This document shows positions 25,481 through 34,099 of a stretch of DNA of 54,310 nucleotides, one piece after another. This DNA is from CAYYFV01 sp965660075. Its GTDB lineage: Bacteria; Patescibacteriota; Gracilibacteria; UBA1369; GCA-2718715. Numbering within the stretch: the first letter of the stretch is position 1; each line of letters opens with the position of its first letter. The stretch spans positions 1-54,310 of the forward strand of contig CBFHYO010000026.1 in assembly GCA_965660075.1 (NCBI GenBank), read 5' to 3'. Position numbers and translations under genes: made by a program. Under the pieces are notes generated by a model. The model was given only the letters and a program-made list of their open reading frames with translations, made no database searches and was not told the DNA's origin.

Positions 25481-27391
25481 CTAGTTGTTTAAAATTTTGT
25501 AAGTAATATACGCCATTTCACCTCTGTTTATCAAGTAATCTGCATTAACATTTAATATAGATAGTGGTAATAATCCATTATTTTTGGCAATGTTCATTAG
25601 AGGTTGATACCACATTTCTTGAGTGTAATTATCATTTGTTTCATTGATAAATCCTGAACTATACAAAGAAACTTTTAGAGCTTCTGCCAAACTTATATTT
25701 TTATTTGGTTGAAACGTTCCATCAAGGTAACCATCAATAACTCCATTTTGTTTTGCAAAGCATATATACTTATTATACCAATCAGAAACATTTACATCCG
25801 AAAAACAACTGTAGTTTGGATTATAAAGACCAATTTCTGGGAAGTATGCTTCCATTGCAATCTTTAAAAACTCAGCTCGTGTAATCTTCTTAAAAGGCCT
25901 AAATGTATTATCAGAATAACCATCTATAATAGATTTGGAGTGCAAATCAGAAATTGCTTCAAAGTATTCAGTAAAATTAATATCTGTAAGTTTTGATTTG
26001 TTTAAAATCGGTGAGCGCGGAATGTAAATCGAATTACTTAAAGCCGAGATGTTACCTTGAAAATCTTCGTAGTAAACAGCGAACCTATTTCCCGTTTTTT
26101 CTGGTCTTACTTTAATGTAGTAGCGATTCATTATTTCGCGAATGTTATAGCCAGCACAATTAAGTCCTGAATATTTACATCCTGGAAAATCTGAGTGATA
26201 CAAAAAACCAACCTTATCACCATATGTGTGAACAAGGTAATACTTTTTAACATTTGCCATTTTCTCAAATGCAATTTCGTCTAAAGATATTTGATACAAT
26301 CGAGTCGGAATTTTTAACTCTTCACTTATTTTTTCTTGTTTTTTTTGAACGTAAACTGGTCTAGATAATGCAGATAAGCGTCCTAGTGTATCCTCATAAT
26401 ACACCACAAAAAAACCGCTATCTAAATCGTCCCGCACAGATAAGTAAATTCTCGAATTGGAATTAAAACTTCTATCAATTGCACATCCGCTAGACACCTC
26501 TTGCATGGTGCACTCATTCAAGTCTGATAATTCGGGTGTATACCCTGGGTATTCTTTTGAGTAACTCACATAGTATTTTACAGCTAATTGATTAGGTGAA
26601 AAGAATATCTCTCTATTGTCATTAACTTTTAAATTTTCAATTTTTTCAAGTTTATTCACGCGCTCGACAGAAGAATTCTTAATGTAAACTGGTTTCGAAT
26701 ATACAAGTTGATCTGAGTGACTATCTTTATACGCAACCACAAACTGGTACCCCTCTAAAAATTGATCCTTTATTTCTACTCTAAATGTATCACTGCCAAT
26801 CTTATCAATACTTTTACCAACACACTTAATTTGGTTTAGTTGAACATAGTTACGACACCCATTAAAAGTATTCGGATCTAAGCTGTTACCAGTTTTTTTA
26901 TAAAATATCTGAAAGCTATACTCATTTAAATTCAAACTAGCAGTGTTATCGATTTCAAAATAAATGTTTTTCGAATCTGAAAATGCAAATATTTCTACAT
27001 TAGAAACAATATTTTTAATATTTACAAGGTTTGAAACCGGACTAAGATCACCATTAATATCTTTGTATCTTATTGCCAAAGTCGCATCCTTCATTGAATC
27101 TTTTAAGTTTAGGTATACTGTGTTTGAAACTCTAGAAATATTTTTAGCAATACAAAACAAACCCACATCCTCAGGACATTTACTCAAGTCTTTAAGGTAT
27201 ATTGGTCCGTTTAAATTCAAGTCACTTGCGTAATAAACTTGATAAGATGCAATATCCAGTGGCTCTTGAAAACTCAATACACCAGATCCAAAGTAATCCA
27301 GTTCAATACCATTAGACGCAGCAAATACAACCTGCGGTATTAACATTGTCAATGTAATCAAGATAAGTTTAATTGTTTTAAACATTTTCAC
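25481..27391 (-). CDS. Secreted protein with four Cys-paired repeats and C-terminal SLH domains
   Basis: 636 residues. Residues 1-24 are a signal peptide. Four repeats of about 110 residues follow (30-125, 130-240, 250-350, 360-460), each with one cysteine pair (72/80, 179/190, 294/303, 405/412) and each closing with a beta pattern like F-V-Y-Y-E-D-x-x-G-x-x-S-A-L-S-x-x-VYI. The C-terminal 165 residues are SLH repeats (SIIDGYSDNTFRPFKKITRAEF, GVIDGYLDGTFQPNKNISLAEA), which usually bind pyruvylated wall polymers. A cell-surface protein is the clear reading; its ligand is unknown. Its start lies inside the preceding glycosyltransferase gene. Confidence 0.85.
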   Translation of the reverse strand: MKMFKTIKLILITLTMLIPQVVFAASNGIELDYFGSGVLSFQEPLDIASYQVYYASDLNLNGPIYLKDLSKCPEDVGLFCIAKNISRVSNTVYLNLKDSMKDATLAIRYKDINGDLSPVSNLVNIKNIVSNVEIFAFSDSKNIYFEIDNTASLNLNEYSFQIFYKKTGNSLDPNTFNGCRNYVQLNQIKCVGKSIDKIGSDTFRVEIKDQFLEGYQFVVAYKDSHSDQLVYSKPVYIKNSSVERVNKLEKIENLKVNDNREIFFSPNQLAVKYYVSYSKEYPGYTPELSDLNECTMQEVSSGCAIDRSFNSNSRIYLSVRDDLDSGFFVVYYEDTLGRLSALSRPVYVQKKQEKISEELKIPTRLYQISLDEIAFEKMANVKKYYLVHTYGDKVGFLYHSDFPGCKYSGLNCAGYNIREIMNRYYIKVRPEKTGNRFAVYYEDFQGNISALSNSIYIPRSPILNKSKLTDINFTEYFEAISDLHSKSIIDGYSDNTFRPFKKITRAEFLKIAMEAYFPEIGLYNPNYSCFSDVNVSDWYNKYICFAKQNGVIDGYLDGTFQPNKNISLAEALKVSLYSSGFINETNDNYTQEMWYQPLMNIAKNNGLLPLSILNVNADYLINRGEMAYITYKILNN

Positions 27392-28475
27392 GAATTATTT
27401 TTATTAATTGGTCTTGAAATTTTTTTTCACTAAATAAGTTTGCTCTTTCTATGCACTTCTCAGGGTCTATTTTTAATTTTCCAGATTCTAGGTTTTGGAT
27501 AATCTTTTTTAGATCATCAATAGAATCATAAAAAAATCCAGTTTCTGAATCTAAAACAGTTTCTGTTAAGCCGCCTTTATTTTTAGCAACAACTAAGCAT
27601 CCACGACTCATTGCTTCTACTGGTGTAATTCCAAAGTCTTCAACCCCAGGGAACACAAAAGCTTTTGATTTTTTCATTAAATCAAATAGTTCTAAATCTT
27701 CAATAAATCCTAAGAATTCAATGTTTTTATTAGCCATTGTTTTTAATCTTTCTGTGTCTTTGCCGCTTCCTGCAATTTTGAGGCTTAGACCTAATTGGTT
27801 AAATACTTTAATAGCTTCATCAATTTTCTTATAAGGAGTGTGGGTAGATGCCAACAGATAAAAGTCTTTTTTTTGATTTTCAAAACTACCATCTCCCATA
27901 TTCACGGGTGGATAAAGTATTTGCGAGTCGATTCTGTAATACTTTTTGATTCTCTTACGGACAGTCTCTGAGTTAGCTAAAACTACATCTGGTCTTTTTG
28001 AGGCTAAAAAGTCCCAAGTTCTTTGTCGGTGAAATAGTGTTTGGGCAACTATTTTTTTTATTAAACCAAATTTATTTTCCATTTCGTATTCATTTTTCCA
28101 GTCCCAAAGATATCTACAAGGGGAGTGATAATACACAATGTGTCGAGTATTAGCATTAATAATTGCACCATGTGCAAAAGAGTTACTAGAGCTTAACACC
28201 AAGTCAAAGCTACTAAAATCAAATAACTCTACTAAAATCGGATAAAGACCTACAAAAAGCCTGTTTTTAGAGCTCATCCATCCAGGTAGCTTGTTAATAA
28301 AAGATAGATTAACTTTGTATCCAGAAAGATGTTTTTTTATTAAGTTTTGATCGGCTTGAAGAAAAAAAACTTCAACCTCGTAATCACCCAGGCAATCAAG
28401 CATAGATAGCAAAGTGCGCTCAGCTCCACCAAGCTTATTAAAAAATTCATGAACAATTGCGATTCTTTTTTTCAA
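27378..28475 (-). CDS. Glycosyltransferase family 4 protein
   Basis: 365 residues of GT-B fold. The N-terminal half begins IAIVHEFFNKLGGAERTLL, the typical GT4 acceptor-domain start. The C-terminal half has GSGKDTERLK, then KSKAFVFPGVEDFGITPVEAMSRGC, which carries the E-x7-E donor-binding motif. It would add a sugar from a nucleotide-sugar to a polysaccharide or lipid carrier. The start codon appears to be TTG. Its end overlaps the SLH gene start by 14 bp, linking sugar transfer with the surface protein that may bind the product. Confidence 0.92.
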   Translation of the reverse strand: MKKRIAIVHEFFNKLGGAERTLLSMLDCLGDYEVEVFFLQADQNLIKKHLSGYKVNLSFINKLPGWMSSKNRLFVGLYPILVELFDFSSFDLVLSSSNSFAHGAIINANTRHIVYYHSPCRYLWDWKNEYEMENKFGLIKKIVAQTLFHRQRTWDFLASKRPDVVLANSETVRKRIKKYYRIDSQILYPPVNMGDGSFENQKKDFYLLASTHTPYKKIDEAIKVFNQLGLSLKIAGSGKDTERLKTMANKNIEFLGFIEDLELFDLMKKSKAFVFPGVEDFGITPVEAMSRGCLVVAKNKGGLTETVLDSETGFFYDSIDDLKKIIQNLESGKLKIDPEKCIERANLFSEKKFQDQLIKIIRENV

Positions 28476-28528
28476 ATCTAAATCTTATATTGCTGATATT
28501 TTAAACAAAAAATGACAATTTCTCAATC

Positions 28529-29179
28529 CTAAGATTTGCACGGAGCAAGCCATATAAGACCTAGGTGTGGATAAGCTTCAGAAATTAAATCACTAGCAGC
28601 CATCATTGTAGCACCACTTGTAATCACATCATCCACAATTACACACACTTGATAAGCAGATAAATCAACCGGAGTCTTTAAGAAAAATTTATTTTTAACA
28701 TTTTCAATTCGCTCTTTGCGACTCAATTTAACCTGGCTACTTTGTTGATTTGCACCCATCAAACCAAAAACTGGTAATTGTTTACTCTTAGCTATGTTTT
28801 TAGCTATTTCATAAGCTGGATTGTAACCCTTTTGCTGGTCCACTTTAAAACTAGATGGTATGAAGGTGATCATTGTGTCTTTAGCAAAACTTAGTTGGTT
28901 GTTCATAACAGAAGCGATTGCTAAAAAAACATCGTCGTTTAATTTGTATTTACCAGCTTCTATAATTTTCTTTATTTTTTTGTAATTACAAAATGTCACA
29001 GAAAGCGTAGCGTTTTTATAACAAATGGACTCATATTTTGCTTCTAAAGTATCATGTAGTTTTGACAAGCAATCTAAACAATCAAGAAAACCACATTCCG
29101 AATTGCAAATAGGACACCTTTTATCAATGATTAAATTAAATAACTCCTTCATAGATCTAAATAAATATGATTTTAACAT
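28529..29179 (-). CDS. ComF-family phosphoribosyltransferase-like protein
   Basis: 216 residues. A four-cysteine zinc site near the N-terminus (CPICNSECGFLDCLDC) is followed by a PRTase domain with PPi-binding motif VCVIVDDVITSGATMMAAS. The family includes ComF and GntX, linked to DNA uptake and use of its products in naturally competent bacteria. The exact role is open. Start may be at codon 10 (MKELFNLI). It leads the minus-strand run of glycosyltransferase, SLH protein and DnaX. Confidence 0.9.
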   Translation of the reverse strand: MLKSYLFRSMKELFNLIIDKRCPICNSECGFLDCLDCLSKLHDTLEAKYESICYKNATLSVTFCNYKKIKKIIEAGKYKLNDDVFLAIASVMNNQLSFAKDTMITFIPSSFKVDQQKGYNPAYEIAKNIAKSKQLPVFGLMGANQQSSQVKLSRKERIENVKNKFFLKTPVDLSAYQVCVIVDDVITSGATMMAASDLISEAYPHLGLIWLAPCKS

Positions 29180-29247
29180 AACATTACATTGTAAACAAAA
29201 TGTAAATAAAATGTAAAAATATTATAAAACAACTAACTCTATTATGA

Positions 29248-29268
29248 TTGACAACCAAGATTTGTCAA
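29248..29268. repeat. Inverted repeat upstream of tRNA-Val
   Basis: TTGACAA-CCAAGAT-TTGTCAA, seven-base arms and a seven-base spacer, between comF and tRNA-Val. It ends 5 bp before the tRNA-Val -35 box and could be an operator. Confidence 0.35.
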
Positions 29269-29273
29269 GAGAC

Positions 29274-29302
29274 TTGCAAAGTAGTAAGTATTTAATTAAA
29301 AT
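29274..29302 (+). promoter_or_regulatory. Promoter of tRNA-Val
   Basis: TTGCAA, 17 bp, TAAAAT; the tRNA begins 9 bp after the -10. Confidence 0.72.
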
Positions 29303-29311
29303 GAAGTCAAT

Positions 29312-29388
29312 GGGTGATTAGCTCAGTTGGCTAGAGCGCATCGTTGACATCGATGAGGTCACTGGTTCAATTCCAGTATCGCCCACCA
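29312..29388 (+). tRNA. tRNA-Val (anticodon GAC)
   Basis: Full cloverleaf: acceptor GGGTGAT/ATCGCCC, anticodon stem CATCG/CGATG with loop TTGACAT (anticodon GAC), T arm ACTGG TTCAATT CCAGT, discriminator A, encoded CCA. No terminator lies between it and the CDP-archaeol-synthase-like gene 14 bp on, so the two probably share a transcript. Confidence 0.97.
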
Positions 29389-29402
29389 TCCTAAGTTTAC
29401 CT

Positions 29403-29873
29403 ATGAATTTTATTCTCTTCATATTACCTGCGGCTTTTGCAAACATGGCTCCAGTTTTTGTTAAGAAGGTAAATTTTTTAAATTACCCAGTTGATCTTAA
29501 TTTTAAGTTTCGACAAAAACGACTCTTTGGAAAAAATAAAACCTTCAGAGGTCTTTTTTTTGGAGTTTTGGCCGGAGCATTAGGCGGAATATTAATACTT
29601 GATAAAATTATTTTAGGAACAATGCTAGGTTTTTTAGCTTTGTTTGGAGATTTGGTTGGTAGTTTGATTAAGAGGCAATTCAATATAGCTCCAGGCCAAA
29701 TGTGCTTTCCTTTAGATCAATTAGATTGGGTTATAGGACCACTATTGTTATTAAATATACAAGGGTTTTTGAATTACAATCAGTGTCTTTATTTAGTTCT
29801 AATCAGCCTAATATTGCACCCTGTAGTCAATCTCCTAGGATATTATATTGGCCTCAAGTCAAATAAATTTTAA
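29403..29873 (+). CDS. CDP-archaeol synthase-like (CarS/DUF46) membrane protein
   Basis: 156 residues, four to five membrane helices. The motifs GKNKTFRGLFFG, GDLVGSLIKRQF and PLDQLDWVIG match the CarS/CdsA superfamily, in which the Asp-rich C-terminal motif coordinates the metal and CTP. Archaeal CarS makes CDP-archaeol from a digeranylgeranyl ether lipid phosphate. CPR bacteria are known to carry CarS-like genes, and their true substrate is unsettled. It follows tRNA-Val closely with no promoter of its own. Confidence 0.8.
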   Translation: MNFILFILPAAFANMAPVFVKKVNFLNYPVDLNFKFRQKRLFGKNKTFRGLFFGVLAGALGGILILDKIILGTMLGFLALFGDLVGSLIKRQFNIAPGQMCFPLDQLDWVIGPLLLLNIQGFLNYNQCLYLVLISLILHPVVNLLGYYIGLKSNKF

Positions 29874-29923
29874 TTTAATTTATATATTATCTGCTAATCT
29901 ATTGTTAAATAACCTTTGTTTTT

Positions 29924-31120
29924 ATGAAGAACTTTTTTCTGCTAATTTTCTTACTTTCTTTCACCCAAACATCCTGGGCTAGTTTTAACGATGTACATTG
30001 GAGTCATTTACACAACTCAGCAATTGAAAACCTTTACACAAGTAATATTGTTTCTGGATATTCAGATGGGACTTTTAAACCAGAAAAAAACATTTCCCGT
30101 GCAGAAATGTTGAAAATTTTAGTAGAAGCTAAGTTTTTAAATTCAGATCAATCAGGCTTAGATGCTTTTAGTAATCAAAATTGTTTTTCTGACTCCAGCC
30201 CTCAAGATTGGTTTAACAAATATGTATGCTGGGCTAAAAATGAAGGCTGGGTAAATGGCTTCGATGGAGGCCTGAATTTTAAACCAAACAAGTCAGTAAC
30301 ACTTGTCGAAGCCCTAAAGTTAGCTCTTGTTAGTTCCAATATTGAGTATCCTCAAACAGATAGATGGTACAAAGGGGTTGTTAATAAATCTAGTGAGTTA
30401 AATTTAATTCCAATAGATGTTGAGTATTTTCACAATAAAATTACTAGAGCTCAAATGGCAGATTTAATTACTCGCCACATGCGTTATTTAAGTAACAATT
30501 TGAATCAATATCTTGGGGAAATAAAGGATATAAATGTTTCATTTGACACTCTAAAAGTTCGAGACAATTTGTATAACAATTTAAATACTGACTGCCAAAC
30601 CCCACACCAAACAAGAATGATTAGTCAGTCAACTTTCTGGTTCGACAATCAATCTAAAGACTGCTTAAACTTCGTAAAATATTACACAAATAGCTTGGAT
30701 GAACTACCAGACAATACTGGGTTAATAAGATTTAAAGATAAGGATTACTACACTATTTTTTATAAAACGACACTGTCTGATCAAAACAAAATCAATAATT
30801 TACTAAATTCAATTACTAATTTTGAAGATGTAGAAGCCAATCAATACGATTCTTTAGCTAATAAAAGTCAATACTCAAGCATGAATGGAATATTCTTTAC
30901 AAGTTTTACAGGTGAGTTTGAAAATTTCAGAGGTTTGGAATTTCCAATTCAATATTTTGAAGATGAAAAAATTCCTTTTGAACAACAAGAGCAATTGTGG
31001 AAATTAGAAGCAGAAGATCGGTTTGAAACCCTTGCGGAATGTCGTAGTTATAACTTTCCAAGTTTTATGATGTTGAAAATTAAAACTTTCTATGAGCATT
31101 GTAAGTCATTAGGATTATAA
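29924..31120 (+). CDS. Secreted protein with N-terminal SLH domains
   Basis: 398 residues. Residues 1-19 are a signal peptide (cleavage after TSWA). Residues about 20-195 hold three SLH repeats: NIVSGYSDGTFKPEKNISRAEM, a second one with Cys pair (CFSDSSPQDWFNKYVCWAK), and a degenerate third. Residues 200-398 form a Cys-containing domain that I do not recognise, ending EAEDRFETLAECRSYNF. The first repeats resemble those at the C-terminus of the 25481 protein, so both probably attach to the same wall polymer. No clear promoter is visible in the 50-bp gap before it. Confidence 0.82.
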   Translation: MKNFFLLIFLLSFTQTSWASFNDVHWSHLHNSAIENLYTSNIVSGYSDGTFKPEKNISRAEMLKILVEAKFLNSDQSGLDAFSNQNCFSDSSPQDWFNKYVCWAKNEGWVNGFDGGLNFKPNKSVTLVEALKLALVSSNIEYPQTDRWYKGVVNKSSELNLIPIDVEYFHNKITRAQMADLITRHMRYLSNNLNQYLGEIKDINVSFDTLKVRDNLYNNLNTDCQTPHQTRMISQSTFWFDNQSKDCLNFVKYYTNSLDELPDNTGLIRFKDKDYYTIFYKTTLSDQNKINNLLNSITNFEDVEANQYDSLANKSQYSSMNGIFFTSFTGEFENFRGLEFPIQYFEDEKIPFEQQEQLWKLEAEDRFETLAECRSYNFPSFMMLKIKTFYEHCKSLGL

Positions 31121-31186
31121 TTTCCTAGCATTTATTTGCATTTTATGCTATTATAAGATAATTAACACGTATTAAAGTACGAATTT

Positions 31187-32683
31187 ATGAGTTTTGATCC
31201 AGGTCACACACCAACACCACCACCAATCGGTCCTATCTCAGATGGAACTAATCCAGCTTCCACAAGCGGAATAAATCCTGCTGGTTTTGGTGGTGGATCA
31301 ACAAATCAAAGTTCTTCAAATCAAAGTTATTCTAATCAATCCACTTCTCAGCAAAGTAACAGTGGTGATTCTCATACAAACCCTTTGAGTGGAGATCCAA
31401 GTGTTTGGAAACCAGGGGAGCCAGTTTTTCCAAACATTGATGATTTTCGACAAGCTCAAGAAGCATTCCAAAAGCAACAATCTGCTGCTCCAGCCCCACC
31501 AGTAGCGCAAGCCCCACAACCAGTTCAGCCAGTAGCGCCAACTCAACCAGTTCAACCAGTTCAACCAGTTCAACCAGTTCAACCAGTAGCGCCAACCCCA
31601 CAACCAGTTCAGCCAGTAGCGCCAACTCAACCAGTTCAACCGGTAGCTCCAGCCCCACAACAAGTCCAGCCAACTCAACCAGTTCAACCAGTTCAACCAG
31701 TTCAACCAGTAGCGCCAGCTCCACAGCCAGCCCCACCAGTAGCGCCAGCTTCACAGCCAGTGCAAAGCTTTAATTTACCAGACTTAGATATTCAGGAAGT
31801 TAATTTGACTAATTCTGGAGGATCTTTCGATCCTTTTGACCCACTTGGGTTAAACCAATTATCGAATTTCCAACAAAATACAACTCAACAACCTGGGCAA
31901 TCAGCAGTTTCTGAGCAACAATCAGCACAAGTCCAGCAATCAGTAGCGCCAGCCCCACCAACAGCAGCTTCTTCGCAACAACCAACCCCGCAACCATCTC
32001 AACCAGTAGCACCAAATCCACAAACAGCTCACTCACCGATGCCAAATCAAATGCAACAAGGAATGCAACAGCAATATCCAGGAATGCCACCGATGCCAAA
32101 TCAAATGCAACAAGGGATGCAACAGCAATATCCAGGAATGCCACCGATGCCAAATCAAATGCAACAAGGGATGCAGCAGCAATATCCAGGAATGCCACCG
32201 ATGCCAAATCAAATGCAACAAGGTGTGCAACAGCAATATCCAGGAATGCCACCGATGCCAGGACAAATGCCAGGCCAACCAGGAATGCCACCTCAAGATA
32301 ATACTCCAGCCAATTTTAAAATTGGTGCAAAGGTTTCAGATAAAACACCAATCAAGCTTCCAAAACATAATTTAAATTTTGACGAATCTAAGTTCTTAAG
32401 ATTACTTGCTTCATCAATCTCTTTATCTAAACAAGAAAAGAAAAAAATAATCGACACCGTGCCAAATCTACGGCAACAACAAATTGATGACCTAATAAAG
32501 ATTTTTGAAGACGAAAGTACTAAGTTTGCCGAGCTTCCAAAGAGACACCAACAAGAATTAGAAAAAATGGTTGAAAAACATCGCAGAGAATGGGAAGATT
32601 TAGAAGATGAATATCGTACTCATGGTCAGAAAGAACAAGAGCAAACCCAGGTGGACGATATTAAAAAACAACTAGGTCTCTAA
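31187..32683 (+). CDS. Pro/Gln-rich repeat protein with charged helical C-terminus
   Basis: 498 residues, no signal peptide or membrane segment. Residues 1-100 are Ser/Asn/Gln-rich. About 100-190 repeat the motif PVQPVAPTQ. About 285-356 contain four perfect-register 18-residue units (MPNQMQQGMQQQYPGMPP). Residues 380-498 are charged and helical, and contain a stretch matching the 20777 protein, then a coiled coil. The long Pro/Gln region would be disordered. Function is unknown; such proteins can act as flexible linkers or condensate-forming scaffolds, but that is inference. A weak promoter (TTGCAT, 17 bp, TAATTA, from 31136) may drive it, with the lipoprotein gene following 9 bp on. Confidence 0.8.
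   Translation: MSFDPGHTPTPPPIGPISDGTNPASTSGINPAGFGGGSTNQSSSNQSYSNQSTSQQSNSGDSHTNPLSGDPSVWKPGEPVFPNIDDFRQAQEAFQKQQSAAPAPPVAQAPQPVQPVAPTQPVQPVQPVQPVQPVAPTPQPVQPVAPTQPVQPVAPAPQQVQPTQPVQPVQPVQPVAPAPQPAPPVAPASQPVQSFNLPDLDIQEVNLTNSGGSFDPFDPLGLNQLSNFQQNTTQQPGQSAVSEQQSAQVQQSVAPAPPTAASSQQPTPQPSQPVAPNPQTAHSPMPNQMQQGMQQQYPGMPPMPNQMQQGMQQQYPGMPPMPNQMQQGMQQQYPGMPPMPNQMQQGVQQQYPGMPPMPGQMPGQPGMPPQDNTPANFKIGAKVSDKTPIKLPKHNLNFDESKFLRLLASSISLSKQEKKKIIDTVPNLRQQQIDDLIKIFEDESTKFAELPKRHQQELEKMVEKHRREWEDLEDEYRTHGQKEQEQTQVDDIKKQLGL
31495..31760 (+). repeat. Imperfect short tandem repeats encoding PVQPVAPTQ-like units
   Basis: Many copies of CAACCAGTTCAACCAGTAGC-like 9- to 24-bp units inside the Pro/Gln-rich gene. 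The reading frame is kept throughout, so copy-number changes by slippage would shorten or lengthen the protein in steps. Confidence 0.8.
32039..32254 (+). repeat. Four 54-bp tandem repeats
   Basis: Units start at 32039, 32093, 32147 and 32201 and encode 18 residues each (MPNQMQQGM, QQQYPGMPP). They are almost identical, with a partial fifth unit after 32255. The near-identity suggests recent duplication. Confidence 0.92.
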
Positions 32684-32692
32684 CATTTTAAT

Positions 32693-33034
32693 ATGAAAAC
32701 CCCTTTAATTTTACTTGCAACTACATTGTTAATTGCAGGTTGTTCAACAACATCTACATCGTTATCAGATCAACAAAATCAAAATGCTAACGTATCACCC
32801 TTAGAGGTTTCACAGTCTTTAAGTGAGAGTATACTAGAAATGGAATCTCAATTGGAAAAAGTATCCAACCTTTCTGATTGTAATCAATTCCAAGATCAGA
32901 ATATCAAACAAGAATGTATTACAAATATAGCATTTGCAAAAGCAGAAGAGGGTAGCGCTGAATATTGTGATTTAATTACTGTCGATTTAGCAAGTCAGGA
33001 TTGTAAAAGTTTAGCTACAAGTCAAGGCAGATAG
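32693..33034 (+). CDS. Small lipoprotein
   Basis: 113 residues. A lipoprotein signal peptide ends in the lipobox LIAGC, with lipidated Cys17, followed by a Ser/Thr/Gln/Asn linker. The C-terminal half has four cysteines in a C-x11-C-type spacing (DCNQFQD, ECITNIAFA, EYCDLITV, DCKSLA) that could form two disulfides. Function is unknown. It is 9 bp downstream of the Pro/Gln-rich gene and probably co-transcribed. Its end overlaps the convergent beta-repeat protein by 20 bp. Confidence 0.8.
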   Translation: MKTPLILLATTLLIAGCSTTSTSLSDQQNQNANVSPLEVSQSLSESILEMESQLEKVSNLSDCNQFQDQNIKQECITNIAFAKAEEGSAEYCDLITVDLASQDCKSLATSQGR

Positions 33035-33935
33035 CATCTGCCATTTGTCCACTTCCAGTCCCTGAAAATGTAACAGCACAAGTTGTATCCACTCCCGATG
33101 ATCCATAAGTATAAATGCGTTTTATACTGTTATTCGATGTGCTATAAGCACCACAGTTAATTAAAACATCACCACTCAAACATGATACAGACCTCCAGCT
33201 ATTGGTACTTGCGACACCTGATCGGGCATAAAGTTTAGAGCCTATAAATTGCATTAGGGAATTTCCACCTACCTCAAGAGTGCCAAAGGATCCCGTGGCA
33301 GCACCGACACTTTGCCCATTTACAGCACCAGATACGATGATGTCATTGTTAAAGCGGGTACCGTAATTATTTGTCCGTTCCTCAATAGTATTAACATTCA
33401 AAGTACCATTAATATTAGTATTTCTTAAAAAAGAATCGCTATTAACTTGTAGTCTGCTATCGAGATATAAGTCGGAATTAACCCTAATTGGATTTCCAGA
33501 GTTGTTATTTGAATTTATTGTATTGGTTTTTAAAGCTCCTCCAACTTGGATATCGCCGACAGTATTAAGTCCTGTACTTACACTTCTTAAATTTAAGTAG
33601 CTTGCAGATATATCAGCACCAACTGACAAGTCACCATCCATATTTACATTGTCATCAAAGTTAGTAAGAGTGCCATCTATAGATCTAATATTATTTGTTT
33701 CTAGGGTGTCACTTATTTCAATGTTTCCTGTAACATTTAAGTCACTCAAGTCACTAGTTCCAGTTACGTTTAAAGTTCCAATGTTGCTTGCACCACTAAC
33801 ATTCAGCCCAGTGAAATTCGGAGTTAGAGCACCATTTGCAGGTGGTTGAGCTGGTTGTGCTAAAACAAATGAAAGGTTTAATAATGCAGCACTTAGACTG
33901 ACCAAAATTATATTTCGAACGCCGAGTTTGTTCAT
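33015..33935 (-). CDS. Secreted Asn/Gly/Thr-rich beta-repeat (fibre-like) protein
   Basis: 306 residues. Signal peptide 1-26 (VLSFVLA-like hydrophobic core, then AQPAQPP). Residues about 35-240 are a regular series of short strands (TLNVTGTSDLSDLNVTGN, SVGADISASYLNLRS, INGTLNVNT) like the beta-helical shafts of tail fibres and surface stalks. The C-terminal 60 residues have four cysteines (VSCLSGDVLINCG, TTCAVTF, AICLDL) and resemble tail-fibre end domains. A surface fibre or adhesin is the likely role; no anchor is visible, and it may trimerise. Confidence 0.72.
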   Translation of the reverse strand: MNKLGVRNIILVSLSAALLNLSFVLAQPAQPPANGALTPNFTGLNVSGASNIGTLNVTGTSDLSDLNVTGNIEISDTLETNNIRSIDGTLTNFDDNVNMDGDLSVGADISASYLNLRSVSTGLNTVGDIQVGGALKTNTINSNNNSGNPIRVNSDLYLDSRLQVNSDSFLRNTNINGTLNVNTIEERTNNYGTRFNNDIIVSGAVNGQSVGAATGSFGTLEVGGNSLMQFIGSKLYARSGVASTNSWRSVSCLSGDVLINCGAYSTSNNSIKRIYTYGSSGVDTTCAVTFSGTGSGQMADAICLDL

Positions 33936-34099
33936 TGATAGAAATTAAATACTAGCAATATTTTAACAGTTCCCAGCAAAGGAGAAAATTAAAAGACTCG
34001 AATTATAGAAAAGACTGCTGTTTTGTAAAACGATTTAGGTTCAGTAAACACTTAAAAATATATAGAATATATAAAAATCCTTGTATAGTCAGACTTCAA

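Noticed and set aside
32039..32254. CRISPR-like regular repeats
   Set aside because: The 54-bp units are contiguous with no unique spacers and keep the reading frame of a coding gene.
31316..32296. Several long open frames on the minus strand opposite the Pro/Gln-rich gene
   Set aside because: They consist of Leu/Trp/Val/Ala repeats that mirror the plus-strand repeats. A repeat with unit length divisible by three keeps other frames open by chance.
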